Origin: Candidatus Saccharimonadota bacterium
GTDB lineage: Bacteria > Patescibacteriota > Saccharimonadia > Saccharimonadales > Saccharimonadaceae
DNA length: 64,000 bases
NCBI GenBank assembly: GCA_009992235.1
Contig: JAACVZ010000001.1
Coordinates: 253,395-317,394, forward strand
Direction of reading: 5' to 3'
Below are positions 34,717 to 43,960 of the stretch, in pieces; positions within the stretch are counted from its first letter, which is position 1, and every line of letters starts with the position of its first letter. The notes beneath the pieces are model-generated. The model worked only from the letters and a program-made list of their open reading frames with translations. It did no database searches and had not been told where the DNA came from. The position numbers and the translations under genes were made by a program.

Positions 34717-36083
34717 TATGCTTCCCCTTCTTTTGCAAGCGCCAACAACAATGCGTCAGATTGCCGTTGACCTATTAATTGCACCCCTACAGGCAGCCCA
34801 GAATCGGTGGTACCGGCTGGAACGCTCAGTGCCGGAAGGCCAGCCAAGCTTGCAGGCACAGTCATAACGTCGGATAGATACATGTGAATAGGATTATCAG
34901 TGTTCTCGCCTAATTTAAATGCCGGGGTTGGTACTACTGGTCCAATTAGAACATCGTACGAGGCAAAGAGCGCGTTAAACTCGTTTATCAGCAGCGTGCG
35001 GACTTTTTGCGCTTGAAGATAATATGCATCGAAGAATCCGCTCGATAGAACGTAACTTCCAAGCATAATTCTCCGTTTATTCTCGGGCATAAAGCCTCTG
35101 TCTCGAGACAATCCGTAAAGTGACGCAATCGATGTTGCGTCTGAAGCTCGCAGGCCATAGCGAATACCGTCGTAGCGACCAAGATTGCTACTAACCTCGG
35201 CTGGAACAACAACGTAATAAACGGCAAGTGCATACTTTGACATCGGCAAGCTCACCTCTTCAACTGTATGACCTCGCCCTCGAAGTGCATCTATGTAGTC
35301 TTGGGTTTTCTGACGCACCTCAGAGTCAACATCGCTAGTCATAAATTCTTTAATGACACCGATTTTTCGAGGCGCCGATTCTGAGAGCGGTTCAAAAAAG
35401 TCAGGCAATGTTGTCATATCTTTTGCATCACGGCCAGCCATAATATCGAGCACCAGTTCACTAGTCTCAACTGTATTTGAAAGTACACCGATAACGTCAG
35501 TACTGCTCGCCATAGCTACGACACCGTAGCGACTCACTGCGCCATACGTTGGTTTTACGCCAACTACACCGTTAAAGCTCGCCGGCTGACGTATGGAGCC
35601 ACCCGTGTCGGTACCAAGAGCAAATGGAACAATATCAAGCGCAACCGAAACGGCCGAGCCGCCGCTACTTCCTCCGGCGACTCGTGTTTGATCAACTGCG
35701 TTTTTCGTTGGACCAAAGGCTGAGTTCTCAGTACTTCCACCGTGAGCAAATGCATCGAGGTTAGCTTTTCCTATGCAAATGGCGCCTTCTGCTTCAAGTT
35801 TTTCAACCGCCGTCGCCATGACAGGTGCTTGAAATGAGGCGAGCATTTCGCTGGCTGCAGTAGTTGGTTCACCTATCGTTAAAAAGTTGTCTTTAACGAT
35901 AAACGGAACGCCAGCTAGACGACCTTTTTTCTCCTGAGAGTCTATTAGGTCAGCACGAGAAAGCGCCTTTTCTTCGGACAAATGAAGTAGCGCATGAAAC
36001 GCCTCGTGTTCTTTAGCCTGGGAAAGTGCCCGCTCAACATTCTCGCGAGCAGGTGTATGTAGGTATGATGACAAACCTGCCAT
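34716..36083 (-). CDS. gatA: Asp/Glu-tRNA amidotransferase subunit A
   Basis: GatA is the amidase that releases ammonia from glutamine for tRNA amidation. The 455-residue protein has the amidase-signature triad: Lys in GVPFIVKDNF, the cis-Ser and nucleophile in GGSSGGSAVSVA. The typical GTDTGGSIRQPASFNGVVG and the C-terminal PALSVPAGTTDSGLPVGVQLIG are also present. It starts 2 bases after the gatC stop and overlaps the next gene by one base. Confidence 0.97.
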   Translation of the reverse strand: MAGLSSYLHTPARENVERALSQAKEHEAFHALLHLSEEKALSRADLIDSQEKKGRLAGVPFIVKDNFLTIGEPTTAASEMLASFQAPVMATAVEKLEAEGAICIGKANLDAFAHGGSTENSAFGPTKNAVDQTRVAGGSSGGSAVSVALDIVPFALGTDTGGSIRQPASFNGVVGVKPTYGAVSRYGVVAMASSTDVIGVLSNTVETSELVLDIMAGRDAKDMTTLPDFFEPLSESAPRKIGVIKEFMTSDVDSEVRQKTQDYIDALRGRGHTVEEVSLPMSKYALAVYYVVVPAEVSSNLGRYDGIRYGLRASDATSIASLYGLSRDRGFMPENKRRIMLGSYVLSSGFFDAYYLQAQKVRTLLINEFNALFASYDVLIGPVVPTPAFKLGENTDNPIHMYLSDVMTVPASLAGLPALSVPAGTTDSGLPVGVQLIGQRQSDALLLALAKEGEA

Positions 36084-36085
36084 AC

Positions 36086-36376
36086 TTATAGTACCTTCGG
36101 AACTTTAATTTGTTTTGTATCAATATCAGCCGAAAGCGCCAAAAGAGCCTCGCGGTCTACGCCGTACGTGTTTACTATATCCTCACGCCAGACATTTTCT
36201 AAGTCAGTTACCTGATACGTCGGTTCAACACCACTTGTATCAAGTTCACCGAGTTGGGCGACATAGTCAAGAATGCGTTCAATATCAGTGCGAAGTGCTT
36301 CAACTTCTTCATCCTCTAGCTGCAAGCTACTCAGTGTCGCCAAGTAGCGCACATCGTCTGTCGAGATCTGCGTCAT
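36086..36376 (-). CDS. gatC: Asp/Glu-tRNA amidotransferase subunit C
   Basis: GatC is the small linker subunit that wraps GatA and GatB. The 96-residue protein has the usual VRYLATLSSLQLEDEEVE N-terminus, a central DIERILDYVAQLGELDTSGVEPTYQV and a short C-terminal tail. The start is preceded by GAGG at 4 bases and by a strong promoter whose -10 ends 8 bases away. It is the first gene of the operon. Confidence 0.93.
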   Translation of the reverse strand: MTQISTDDVRYLATLSSLQLEDEEVEALRTDIERILDYVAQLGELDTSGVEPTYQVTDLENVWREDIVNTYGVDREALLALSADIDTKQIKVPKVL

Positions 36377-36384
36377 ATAGCCTC

Positions 36385-36413
36385 ATTATATATGAGTCCA
36401 CCGCCGATGCCAA
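36385..36413 (-). promoter_or_regulatory. Promoter of the gat operon with overlapping inverted repeat
   Basis: On the minus strand TTGGCA (36408-36413), a 17-base spacer and TATAAT (36385-36390) form a nearly perfect sigma-70-type promoter. The -10 lies inside a short inverted repeat CTCAT-N5-ATGAG that could be an operator. The leader is about 2-3 bases. Confidence 0.78.
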
Positions 36414-36421
36414 TGGACGTA

Positions 36422-38389
36422 CTACAGCTTGGCACGAATTTCACCAATCATATCCCGCAGCTCAGCTGCTTTTTCAAATTCGAGGTTTGCGCTTGCGAAT
36501 TCCATTTGCGCACTAAGATCTTCGATGAGGCCAGCGTATTCATCCTTTGGAATTTTCTTCAAATTAAGTTTAGGATCATCATCTTTCTTGGGAATAAGCG
36601 CTCGAAGCCCTTCATCGATAGCCTTTGCAACACTCGCGGGTGTTATACCGTGCTTCTGATTGTATGCTTCTTGAATTGTTCTACGACGATTAGTCTCATC
36701 AATCGCCCTAGCCATAGAGTCGGTCACTCTATCGGCATACATAAGTACCCTCCCATCAAGATGTCGTGCCGCTCGACCAATTGTCTGGATTAGCGCACTC
36801 GTTGAGCGCAGGAAGCCTTCCTTATCGGCATCGATAATTGCCACTAGGCTCACCTCTGGAAGATCAAGTCCTTCGCGCAGGAGGTTAATACCAACCAACA
36901 CGTCATAGATGCCGCTTCTAAGGTCTTTAAGAATATCGCTTCGCTCGAGGGTGTCAACTTCACTGTGAATGTAAGCAGTTTTTATGTCGAGTTCTTGCAA
37001 ATATGTCGTCAGGTCTTCGGCCATCCTTTTGGTAAGCGTCGTTACAAGCACGCGCTGTCCACTGGCCGTTCGCCTGCGTATTTCATCTACCAAATCATCT
37101 ATCTGACCTTCCGTACCGCGAACCTCAATAACGGGGTCGAGGAGGCCCGTCGGACGTATAACCTGCTGTGCAGGCGCCGGACTACGAGATAGTTCATATT
37201 CAGACGGTGTTGCTGACACATAAATCGCTTGGTTAATATGTTTCGTAAACTCATCGAAGGTTAACGGACGATTGTCTAGTGCGCTCGGCAAGCGGAAGCC
37301 GTGTTCAACCAGGACCTCTTTGCGGGCACGGTCGCCGTTGTACATGCCACGCACCTGAGGAAGAGTCATGTGGCTTTCGTCTACGAACAATAGAAAGTCG
37401 TCGGAGAAATAATCGAGGAGTGTTGCGGGTTGTTCGCCAGGCTCACGATTAGTCAGATACCGGCTATAGTTCTCAATGCCTTTAACGAACCCCGTTTCCT
37501 CAAGCATTTCAATGTCGTACTTAGTTCGTTGGGCAATTCGCTGCGCCTCAAGATGTTTATCATGTTTTTCAAAATACTTAAGGCGTTCGTCGAACTCTTT
37601 CTTTATATTCTCGACTGCCCGTGCAACCTTTTCTTTCGGCGTAACATAGTGGCTACTAGGAAAAATAGAGAGCTCATTAGGCTCGGCTAGTATTTCGCCA
37701 GTGAGTGGGTCTATCCTCATAAGGCGCTCAACCTCATCGCCGAAGAAATCTATTCGGTACGCAACGTCGCTGCCGGCTGGAAATACGTCAACAACATCGC
37801 CCTTAACTCGAAATGTACCGCGGTGAAAGTCGATGTCGTTGCGGTGGTACTGGATGTCCGTCAAGAGCCTCACGAACTTATCTTGCTGGCGCTTTTCGCC
37901 TTTCTTTACGGTAATTGACATGTCCGCATAGTCATCGGGCGAACCAATACCATAAATACAGCTGACGCTAGCGACAATAATCGTATCACGGCGTGTTAGC
38001 AGTGCCGTTGTTGCCGCGTGTCGCAGGCGATCAATCTCATCGTTAATTTTTGAATCCTTCTCGATATATGTATCGCTGCTCGCAATGTAGGCTTCAGGCT
38101 GATAATAGTCGAAGTAACTGACAAAATAATGCACCTCGTTCTCCGGGAAAAACATCTTAAACTCACTGTACAGCTGGGCGGCTAATGTTTTATTGTGCGC
38201 GAGCACCAGAGTAGGTACCTGCCGATTAGCAATAATGTTTGCCATAGTAAAGGTTTTTCCAGACCCAGTTACACCAAGAAGCGTCTGCTCCGAGGAGCCG
38301 TTTTCAAGACCTTCAATAAGCGTCTTAATGGCTGTCGGTTGATCGCCGGTCGGTTGATACGCAGATTTCAATGAAAACTTTTGAGTCAT
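36422..38389 (-). CDS. uvrB: Excinuclease ABC subunit B
   Basis: UvrB is the damage-verifying helicase-like subunit of nucleotide excision repair. The 655-residue protein has Walker [15 protein letters not shown] and the beta-hairpin region [34 protein letters not shown] and helicase motifs [16 protein letters not shown] and QTIGRAARH follow, and the C-terminal UVR domain contacts UvrC ([25 protein letters not shown], split over positions ~620-645). The ATG at 38389 begins the conserved sequence exactly 6 bases after a TGGTATAAT box. Confidence 0.96.
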   Translation of the reverse strand: MTQKFSLKSAYQPTGDQPTAIKTLIEGLENGSSEQTLLGVTGSGKTFTMANIIANRQVPTLVLAHNKTLAAQLYSEFKMFFPENEVHYFVSYFDYYQPEAYIASSDTYIEKDSKINDEIDRLRHAATTALLTRRDTIIVASVSCIYGIGSPDDYADMSITVKKGEKRQQDKFVRLLTDIQYHRNDIDFHRGTFRVKGDVVDVFPAGSDVAYRIDFFGDEVERLMRIDPLTGEILAEPNELSIFPSSHYVTPKEKVARAVENIKKEFDERLKYFEKHDKHLEAQRIAQRTKYDIEMLEETGFVKGIENYSRYLTNREPGEQPATLLDYFSDDFLLFVDESHMTLPQVRGMYNGDRARKEVLVEHGFRLPSALDNRPLTFDEFTKHINQAIYVSATPSEYELSRSPAPAQQVIRPTGLLDPVIEVRGTEGQIDDLVDEIRRRTASGQRVLVTTLTKRMAEDLTTYLQELDIKTAYIHSEVDTLERSDILKDLRSGIYDVLVGINLLREGLDLPEVSLVAIIDADKEGFLRSTSALIQTIGRAARHLDGRVLMYADRVTDSMARAIDETNRRRTIQEAYNQKHGITPASVAKAIDEGLRALIPKKDDDPKLNLKKIPKDEYAGLIEDLSAQMEFASANLEFEKAAELRDMIGEIRAKL

Positions 38390-38395
38390 CATATC

Positions 38396-38404
38396 ATTAT
38401 ACCA
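38396..38404 (-). promoter_or_regulatory. Extended -10 promoter of uvrB (leaderless)
   Basis: TGG-TATAAT on the minus strand (hexamer 38396-38401) is separated by 6 bases from the ATG at 38389. An ATG only 3 bases from the box (38392) is too close to be the start. There is no ribosome site, and no -35 at the right distance. Confidence 0.7.
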
Positions 38405-38427
38405 TTCCGTCAATAGGAACGACGAGA

Positions 38428-39021
38428 CTAGTCTTCGAGTGGGCGGAGACTACTGAAACCATCCTTGAAGGCCGTTTGATACGTCGAGAGAAGCTCTTCA
38501 TCAGGTGTGCAGGTTTCACTGGCTAGCGAAAGACCATAGGTCTTGTTCCCCACCTCTGTGGTTGCGACAAGTGTTTGCGACTCGGACCCAGACGGATCTT
38601 CAATGATGGTAGCGAACACTCCCTTGTCGTCCGTACACTTAGTACCAACGAGGTCCTCGGACATAAAGTCAATGTAAGAGGTGCCGCTTGACGTCCGGAG
38701 TATCTGGTACTCAAAACCAGGCGCGCTATTCGTGTAAAACACGACTATACCAAGCTGAGAAATATCGATTGACGAGAATATGGCAGGGTCTGGGGTCGAT
38801 TCAACGGGAACGGGTTCAGCTGTAGGTTCATTCTCGTCAGTGTTGTTTGTATCGGCAGTCTCATCCGTTTGAACGGTTGAGGTGTCGGTAGTATTTGTCG
38901 TGTCCGAGTCGTCTGGCGTATTTCCGAAATATCTCCACGCCGCAATGACACCAACCACAAATAGAAGCACGATAAAGACAATAATGGTTGTTCTAATTCC
39001 CCTGCTGGTTTTTTCTCGCAT
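38428..39021 (-). CDS. Membrane-anchored hypothetical protein with Asp/Thr-rich linker
   Basis: Function not recognised. The 197-residue protein has a short basic N-terminus, one transmembrane helix (about 12-30) and a 45-residue linker rich in Asp, Thr, Asn and Glu. A folded outside domain of about 115 residues follows, with two Cys (KCTDDKG and SETCTPDE) that could pair. GGGAG lies just before the ATG. Such tethered small domains are common in CPR envelopes. It lies between uvrB and the LOG-fusion gene, with a TATACT box upstream suggesting its own transcript. Confidence 0.7.
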   Translation of the reverse strand: MREKTSRGIRTTIIVFIVLLFVVGVIAAWRYFGNTPDDSDTTNTTDTSTVQTDETADTNNTDENEPTAEPVPVESTPDPAIFSSIDISQLGIVVFYTNSAPGFEYQILRTSSGTSYIDFMSEDLVGTKCTDDKGVFATIIEDPSGSESQTLVATTEVGNKTYGLSLASETCTPDEELLSTYQTAFKDGFSSLRPLED

Positions 39022-39071
39022 TGCTGTCTCCCGCTATTACTGATAAGTATAGCTATTATGCTTTAAAATGT

Positions 39072-41021
39072 CTATGAAGCGCTTCGTTTTCTCTCATAAG
39101 AGTCGATGTGCGCAACAATTTCATCGTAGTCGTCATACATGTGGAGTAGGTTCATGTCGTCACCTGACACCGTCTGATACTTATCCTGCATAACCTTCCC
39201 AAGAAGCGTGACAATTGGTCGCCAGAAATCACTATCCACGAGGATAATTGGAGCCTTTGGGATTTTCCCGGTTTGCTCCAAAACAACAATCTCAAATAAC
39301 TCATCGAGCGTTCCGAAGCCTCCGGGGAAATAGATATAAGCACTTGCATCTATCGTCATAGATACCTTTCGCCCAAAGAAATGCTCGAATTCAAAGCTCT
39401 CCGTCACGTATTCGTTAATGTGCTGCTCGTGTGGAAGAAGAATATTAAGCCCGATAGAATCACCGCCGGCCTCATAGGCACCCCGGTTAGCCGCCTCCAT
39501 AACGCCTCGGCTTCCACCGGTAATAACCGCGTAGTCATTCTTAGCAAGCTTTGCGGCCAACTCATAAGCTCCTGTTAACACGCCTTTATCGATATTCTGT
39601 CTTGCTGAACCAAAAATAGTCACCGTCTTTTCGTGGCTTACTAGCATGTCGAATACTTTTTCGAATTCACTGACTACTGTACCGAGACGAACTTCGGCAG
39701 CGTCAATCATCTCCTCCCGAAATCTCATGCTCCGCTTTAAGCGGGCTTCTTCGCGGCTACGAACCTCATGCGTCACTTTGTGCGTAACAAGCTTTTCGGG
39801 ACTAATCATGTCATTATCGAGTTGCGCTAATATTTGATCGGCGAGGTTCTTGAATCCCATATAGCGGATAAATATTTCGTTCCATAGGCTTTCTCTAAAA
39901 TGATAAGCATAGCGTCCTTTATATGGCTCGGCGTTTGAATATGCGAAGCTGACGTCAAATAGGTTAAAGGTGACCGGGAAACCATCGTACATTAGGCCGA
40001 CGTAGTCTCTGTCCCGCCAGAATTCAAGCTCAGGGTCGATTTCGTATAATAACTCCTCAGCTCTACGCCAGTGAAGGTCCTCCGGCTGAACATGCGGCTC
40101 GAAGGCAATCTTATCAACCGAGTCTTCCTTGTGGCGCGCTAGGTACCTCTGAATAACTCTCCAGTGGATATTCTTACCGACGAGCTGACTCTTCGTGCCC
40201 GGGTCGGCAATAAGCGTATCGACTACCGTCTTTCCAAAATGGGGCTTCGTACTCTTCATCTTGAAAAAGGTCGAGTACAACTTAACTTCATTCATATAAT
40301 GGAGCAAGAGAGGTAGCGTCTTAAGCACAAGACCACGCATCTTCTTGGCGTGCATCGGTACAACTACAATTGTTCCCATTTCTTTGGTGTGCGTCACGTT
40401 GTGTAGCTTCTTCTTAACAAAGTGCTCGGCAAGGTCGACGTATTTATCGTGGTCCATTTGAATAATTCTTAGGTCACGCTCCTCATAGTCACCGGCTTCA
40501 ATAGAAGTGAACAATTCATTATAGGCGTTCAGCCAGCCGTCACCCTCAGAAAAACGAAGTGCTGTATATATTTCGTCAAAATCTTCATTATCGAATAGCG
40601 CCTCAAGGTCTTTATAGCCAAGCCGCTCCATCAACTTCTTGGGTGGCATCTGGCGCAATAGATCTTTAGCCTTTTCGCGTTTTATAACAAAAACTTTTCG
40701 ATTGAACTTTACCTTATTGGCAGCATCTATCATGTACGGCACAAGATGACGTACATCTTCTGGGTCGTTTGCACCAATAATCTTCGTCAGCCGTAACATG
40801 TCTTTCTCGACTCGTCCAAGAAGCCCTTGATACACCTCTTCACCTGTTGCCGTCATAGGATCAAGCCCCATGGAGCGCATATTTTCATGCGCCTTGCCGG
40901 TAATATCGCCTATAAGCTGAGCGTCGGCGGCTGTTTTGCCAGTTATCGACTCGAGTTGAGCAATAGCCTCGCTAAAGACTGGTTCTTCGGCATCAAGTAA
41001 TACGCGCAGAAACTTTGACAT
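39072..41021 (-). CDS. LOG-family (TIGR00730-like) hydrolase fused to a large N-terminal domain
   Basis: The C-terminal ~185 residues (about 467-649) are a LOG domain: TIFGSARQ, GGSRGVMEAANRGA (from 502) and PGGFGTLDELFE (566-577), the nucleotide-binding motif with catalytic Glu. LOG enzymes cleave nucleoside monophosphates to base and ribose 5-phosphate. The first ~450 residues are mostly helical and match nothing I recognise; they include basic stretches and MPPKKLMERLGYKDLEALF. The gene ends the gap-rpiB-rpe-tkt-fba-pfkB series, 5 bases after the kinase stop. That context supports release of ribose 5-phosphate, but the substrate is unproven. Confidence 0.8.
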   Translation of the reverse strand: MSKFLRVLLDAEEPVFSEAIAQLESITGKTAADAQLIGDITGKAHENMRSMGLDPMTATGEEVYQGLLGRVEKDMLRLTKIIGANDPEDVRHLVPYMIDAANKVKFNRKVFVIKREKAKDLLRQMPPKKLMERLGYKDLEALFDNEDFDEIYTALRFSEGDGWLNAYNELFTSIEAGDYEERDLRIIQMDHDKYVDLAEHFVKKKLHNVTHTKEMGTIVVVPMHAKKMRGLVLKTLPLLLHYMNEVKLYSTFFKMKSTKPHFGKTVVDTLIADPGTKSQLVGKNIHWRVIQRYLARHKEDSVDKIAFEPHVQPEDLHWRRAEELLYEIDPELEFWRDRDYVGLMYDGFPVTFNLFDVSFAYSNAEPYKGRYAYHFRESLWNEIFIRYMGFKNLADQILAQLDNDMISPEKLVTHKVTHEVRSREEARLKRSMRFREEMIDAAEVRLGTVVSEFEKVFDMLVSHEKTVTIFGSARQNIDKGVLTGAYELAAKLAKNDYAVITGGSRGVMEAANRGAYEAGGDSIGLNILLPHEQHINEYVTESFEFEHFFGRKVSMTIDASAYIYFPGGFGTLDELFEIVVLEQTGKIPKAPIILVDSDFWRPIVTLLGKVMQDKYQTVSGDDMNLLHMYDDYDEIVAHIDSYERKRSAS

Positions 41022-41026
41022 ACAGC

Positions 41027-41992
41027 CTACGCGTCCTTCTCTTCAATAGGCATGTCGTGCAGGTCCACGCCCTTATGAAGAATGCCTTCTTTAGCGCCGA
41101 CATACTGCACAACTGATGTCGAGTTCGCACTAGCAAACAGCATCGATTCTTTGAGGGATTTTCCCTGCGAATAATAACTCAAGAAACCTGAACCAAAGGC
41201 GTCTCCACCTCCGGTACGATCGATAACCGGTACGTCTTCGTACATACCGGCGGTAACAATTTTATCTTTGTCTATAGCAACTGCGCCGTTTGGACCATCC
41301 GATACAATAGCTACCGGTACATAGTGTCGTCCATGGCGGGCAAGCTCTTCTAGCGAGTTTCCCTCGACAATTTGTTGAGCCTCTTCCTTATTAACAATCA
41401 ACACCTCAACATCCTCTAAAATAGTCCTAAGTCGGTCAGGATGAGCCAGTTCAGCCCCGGCTGGGTTAAGCATGACTTTTGCACCTTGTTTCGCGGCTCG
41501 AGACACAATTTTCTCAAGAAGATCAATATCTCCCAACGAAGAAAGGTATACCCAGTCAGAATTATCAATCGCACTTAGGTCAAGGTGCGGACTATCAATG
41601 TTCGGCATTGAACCTTTGTAATTCAGAATTGTCCGTTCACCACCCTGGAGCATCAAAATAACCGAATAGCTCGCCCTATATTCATCGCCGCGATAGACGT
41701 GTTGAGTATCGACGCCCTCCTTATCGAGGTCACGTAATATACCCTCGCTTGCTGGGTCAACACCCAGGCACCATGTATAGGTGCTGTGCAGCCCCTGACG
41801 GGCAAACGTCACCGCCGCATTCGTTACATTACCACCAGTCGCAAAGGTAACTTCATCAAGATCAAGCTTCTTGCCAACAGGTAACTGCTCATACACAACG
41901 CCCTTGTGCTCGTGTTGCTCAAATGCCTTTGTGCTCTTCAAGAAAACGTCTTGGGTAGATTTACCAATAGTAACTATAACTGGTACCGACAT
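41027..41992 (-). CDS. PfkB-family sugar kinase
   Basis: This 321-residue ribokinase-fold enzyme phosphorylates a sugar or sugar phosphate. The substrate-side motif is FATGGNVTNAAVTFARQG. The C-terminal signature DRTGGGDAFGSGFL contains the catalytic Asp and anion hole (usual form DTxGAGD). It starts 3 bases past the fba stop. Candidate reactions are ribose to ribose 5-phosphate, fructose 6-phosphate to the bisphosphate, or a nucleoside; the adjacent aldolase makes a phosphofructokinase-like role attractive, but sequence alone does not decide. Confidence 0.85.
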   Translation of the reverse strand: MSVPVIVTIGKSTQDVFLKSTKAFEQHEHKGVVYEQLPVGKKLDLDEVTFATGGNVTNAAVTFARQGLHSTYTWCLGVDPASEGILRDLDKEGVDTQHVYRGDEYRASYSVILMLQGGERTILNYKGSMPNIDSPHLDLSAIDNSDWVYLSSLGDIDLLEKIVSRAAKQGAKVMLNPAGAELAHPDRLRTILEDVEVLIVNKEEAQQIVEGNSLEELARHGRHYVPVAIVSDGPNGAVAIDKDKIVTAGMYEDVPVIDRTGGGDAFGSGFLSYYSQGKSLKESMLFASANSTSVVQYVGAKEGILHKGVDLHDMPIEEKDA

Positions 41993-41995
41993 CGT

Positions 41996-42907
41996 TTAAA
42001 CAACTGCCCTTCCGGCACTTCCAAAGGCCTGTATTTTCTCTTCGACAACCGCTTGAACCGCTTCATAAACCCGAGGCATCAGCTTAACAACGGCATACTC
42101 GTCCGGGTTTTCTTTTAGGACTTTTTCAAGTTCTGTTCGGAAAGCATAGCGCATGTCACTATTAATATTTACTTTACTGACACCAATTTCAGCCGCTTTC
42201 TTGAAATAATGAAGTGGGGTTCCGCTTCCTCCATGAAGGCTTATCTGACAGTCGATTGCCTCACGGACACTTCCCAGTAGTTCAAGGTCAAGTTCTTTCG
42301 GCACGGGATACTTACCGTGCAGGTTCCCAACCGCCGCCGCAAATGTGTCGATTCCCGTGGCCTCAACAAAAGCTCGCGCCCCTTCAGGTGTTGAGAACGT
42401 TTTCTTAATTTCTTCGTAATCGATAGCTTCGGCGTGTACGTTACTTGAACCCCCAAAGTAGTGCGGTTCACTTTCAACTAACGCACCGGTAAATCGGGCA
42501 TATTCGACCACCTCTTTAGTCTTCTCAATAATTTCTTCGTCGGTTGCGTCGTGATTTGCTTGGGAAATGTCGATATGAATAAATTCATACCCCACATCGA
42601 TGGCCTGCTTGCACGCCTCAACGGTGGGGCTGTGGTCGAGGTTAATGTACATTTCAATACCATACTCGGCTTTGTAGTTGTCGACAAGATCTCGAATATT
42701 TTCAAGACCGATTGCATCGACCTCTCCTTGACTCACTTCGACCAAAACCGGGGCATTCAGTTTCTGGGCGGCACGAGAGATCGCAATTAGCGTTTCCTGA
42801 TTGTCGATATTAAACGCACCGACAGCAAAATGCTGCTGACGCGAACGTTGCATAAGATGTCGAGCGCGTAGCGTATTGTCACGTATTTGCGGTATGGTGA
42901 GTCCCAT
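41996..42907 (-). CDS. fba: Class II fructose-bisphosphate aldolase (or tagatose-type relative)
   Basis: This zinc-dependent aldolase splits fructose 1,6-bisphosphate into triose phosphates. The 303-residue length is normal. Metal and catalytic residues are visible in INLDHSPTVEA (Asp-His), LVESEPHYFGG (Glu), VGNLHGKYP (His) and SLHGGSGTP (His), with NINSDMRYAF for substrate phosphate. Tagatose-bisphosphate aldolases share these motifs, so the exact sugar is not certain. A GGGGGG-type ribosome site lies 9 bases upstream, with its own extended -10 box. Confidence 0.9.
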   Translation of the reverse strand: MGLTIPQIRDNTLRARHLMQRSRQQHFAVGAFNIDNQETLIAISRAAQKLNAPVLVEVSQGEVDAIGLENIRDLVDNYKAEYGIEMYINLDHSPTVEACKQAIDVGYEFIHIDISQANHDATDEEIIEKTKEVVEYARFTGALVESEPHYFGGSSNVHAEAIDYEEIKKTFSTPEGARAFVEATGIDTFAAAVGNLHGKYPVPKELDLELLGSVREAIDCQISLHGGSGTPLHYFKKAAEIGVSKVNINSDMRYAFRTELEKVLKENPDEYAVVKLMPRVYEAVQAVVEEKIQAFGSAGRAVV

Positions 42908-42943
42908 ATAAAATTGCCCCCCTAATAGATAGTTACTGGCCTT

Positions 42944-42952
42944 AGTATAGCA
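42944..42952 (-). promoter_or_regulatory. Extended -10 promoter of fba-pfkB-LOG
   Basis: TGC-TATACT on the minus strand (hexamer 42944-42949) lies in the 60-base gap between the transketolase C-half and fba. The leader of about 30 bases includes an AGGGGGG ribosome site. This allows the second half of the carbon operon to be transcribed separately. Confidence 0.6.
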
Positions 42953-42967
42953 TAAGCGCTACTCATA

Positions 42968-43960
42968 TTATCCTTGGTGATAACGCGGTGTGTCCCGAAG
43001 CCAGTCCTGTAAATCTTCAACTATCGTTTCGCCAGTGAGACGGAAATGTTCCATAAGTTCCGCAGGCGAACCGGACTCGCCGAACCTATCCCTTACACCG
43101 ATTCGATTAAGTGGAACCGGTAGTTTTTCGCCAAGCAATTCAGCTACTGCACCTCCAAGACCACCGGCGGCCTGCGCCTCCTCGGCTGTTACAAGACGCC
43201 CGGTTTTTTGAGCAGTTTCAATAATCACCGTCTCATCAAGCGGTTTGATGGTTGGAACGTGAACTACACGCGCTTCAATCCCCTGCCTGGCAAGAATTTC
43301 CGCCGCGGCAAGTAGCTGATAGCTCATGGCCCCAGTTCCTACTAGCCCTACATCTGCCCCTTCACGAAGCACATAGGCTTTGCCTATCTCAAACGGTGAC
43401 GCTTCAGTACTAAAAACAGGCGTTTTCTCGCGCGCCAAGCGAAGATAGCATGGTGTATTATGCTCCGCCATAGCAAGCGTCGCCTTCTCGGCCTCAACGC
43501 TGTCGCCCGGTGCTATAACGACCATATTCGGAAGAACCCGCATAAGGGCGATGTCTTCAAGCATCTGATGCGTTGCGCCGTCTGGTCCTACGCTGACTCC
43601 GGCATGTGATCCAACAATTTTTACAGGTTGATTATTCAACGCAATTGTTGTTCGAATTTGTTCCCAGTTTCTTCCAGGACTAAATGCCGCATAACTACTT
43701 GTGAAAGGAATTTTTCCGGCTCGAGCCAGCCCGCTAGCGACCGTCACGAGGTTCTGTTCGGCAATACCAACCTCAATAAATCGTTCAGGAAATGCATCCC
43801 TGAACAGATGCATCTGCGTACTTTCGGTCAAATCGGCACACAAGGCGACAATTTGATCGTTTTTTTCGCCAGCCTTCTTCAAACCTCTACCAAAACCTGC
43901 TCGAATTGGCTCAAGCATAACATCGTCATCGAAAAGATTGTCTGCTAATGGATAGTTCAT
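42968..43960 (-). CDS. tkt: Transketolase, C-terminal subunit
   Basis: This is the pyrimidine-binding and C-terminal half of transketolase as a separate 330-residue protein. It begins MNYPLADNLF, then EKNDQIVALCADLTEST, FPERFIEVGIAEQNLVTVASG (with the catalytic Glu of the pyrimidine domain) and SHAGVSVGPDGATHQ. The C-terminal domain has GLVGTGAMSYQLLAAAEIL. Its ATG overlaps the TGA of the N-terminal half (ATGA), so the two are made in equal amounts. With the N-half it forms the thiamine diphosphate enzyme that moves two-carbon units between pentose and hexose phosphates. Confidence 0.94.
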   Translation of the reverse strand: MNYPLADNLFDDDVMLEPIRAGFGRGLKKAGEKNDQIVALCADLTESTQMHLFRDAFPERFIEVGIAEQNLVTVASGLARAGKIPFTSSYAAFSPGRNWEQIRTTIALNNQPVKIVGSHAGVSVGPDGATHQMLEDIALMRVLPNMVVIAPGDSVEAEKATLAMAEHNTPCYLRLAREKTPVFSTEASPFEIGKAYVLREGADVGLVGTGAMSYQLLAAAEILARQGIEARVVHVPTIKPLDETVIIETAQKTGRLVTAEEAQAAGGLGGAVAELLGEKLPVPLNRIGVRDRFGESGSPAELMEHFRLTGETIVEDLQDWLRDTPRYHQG

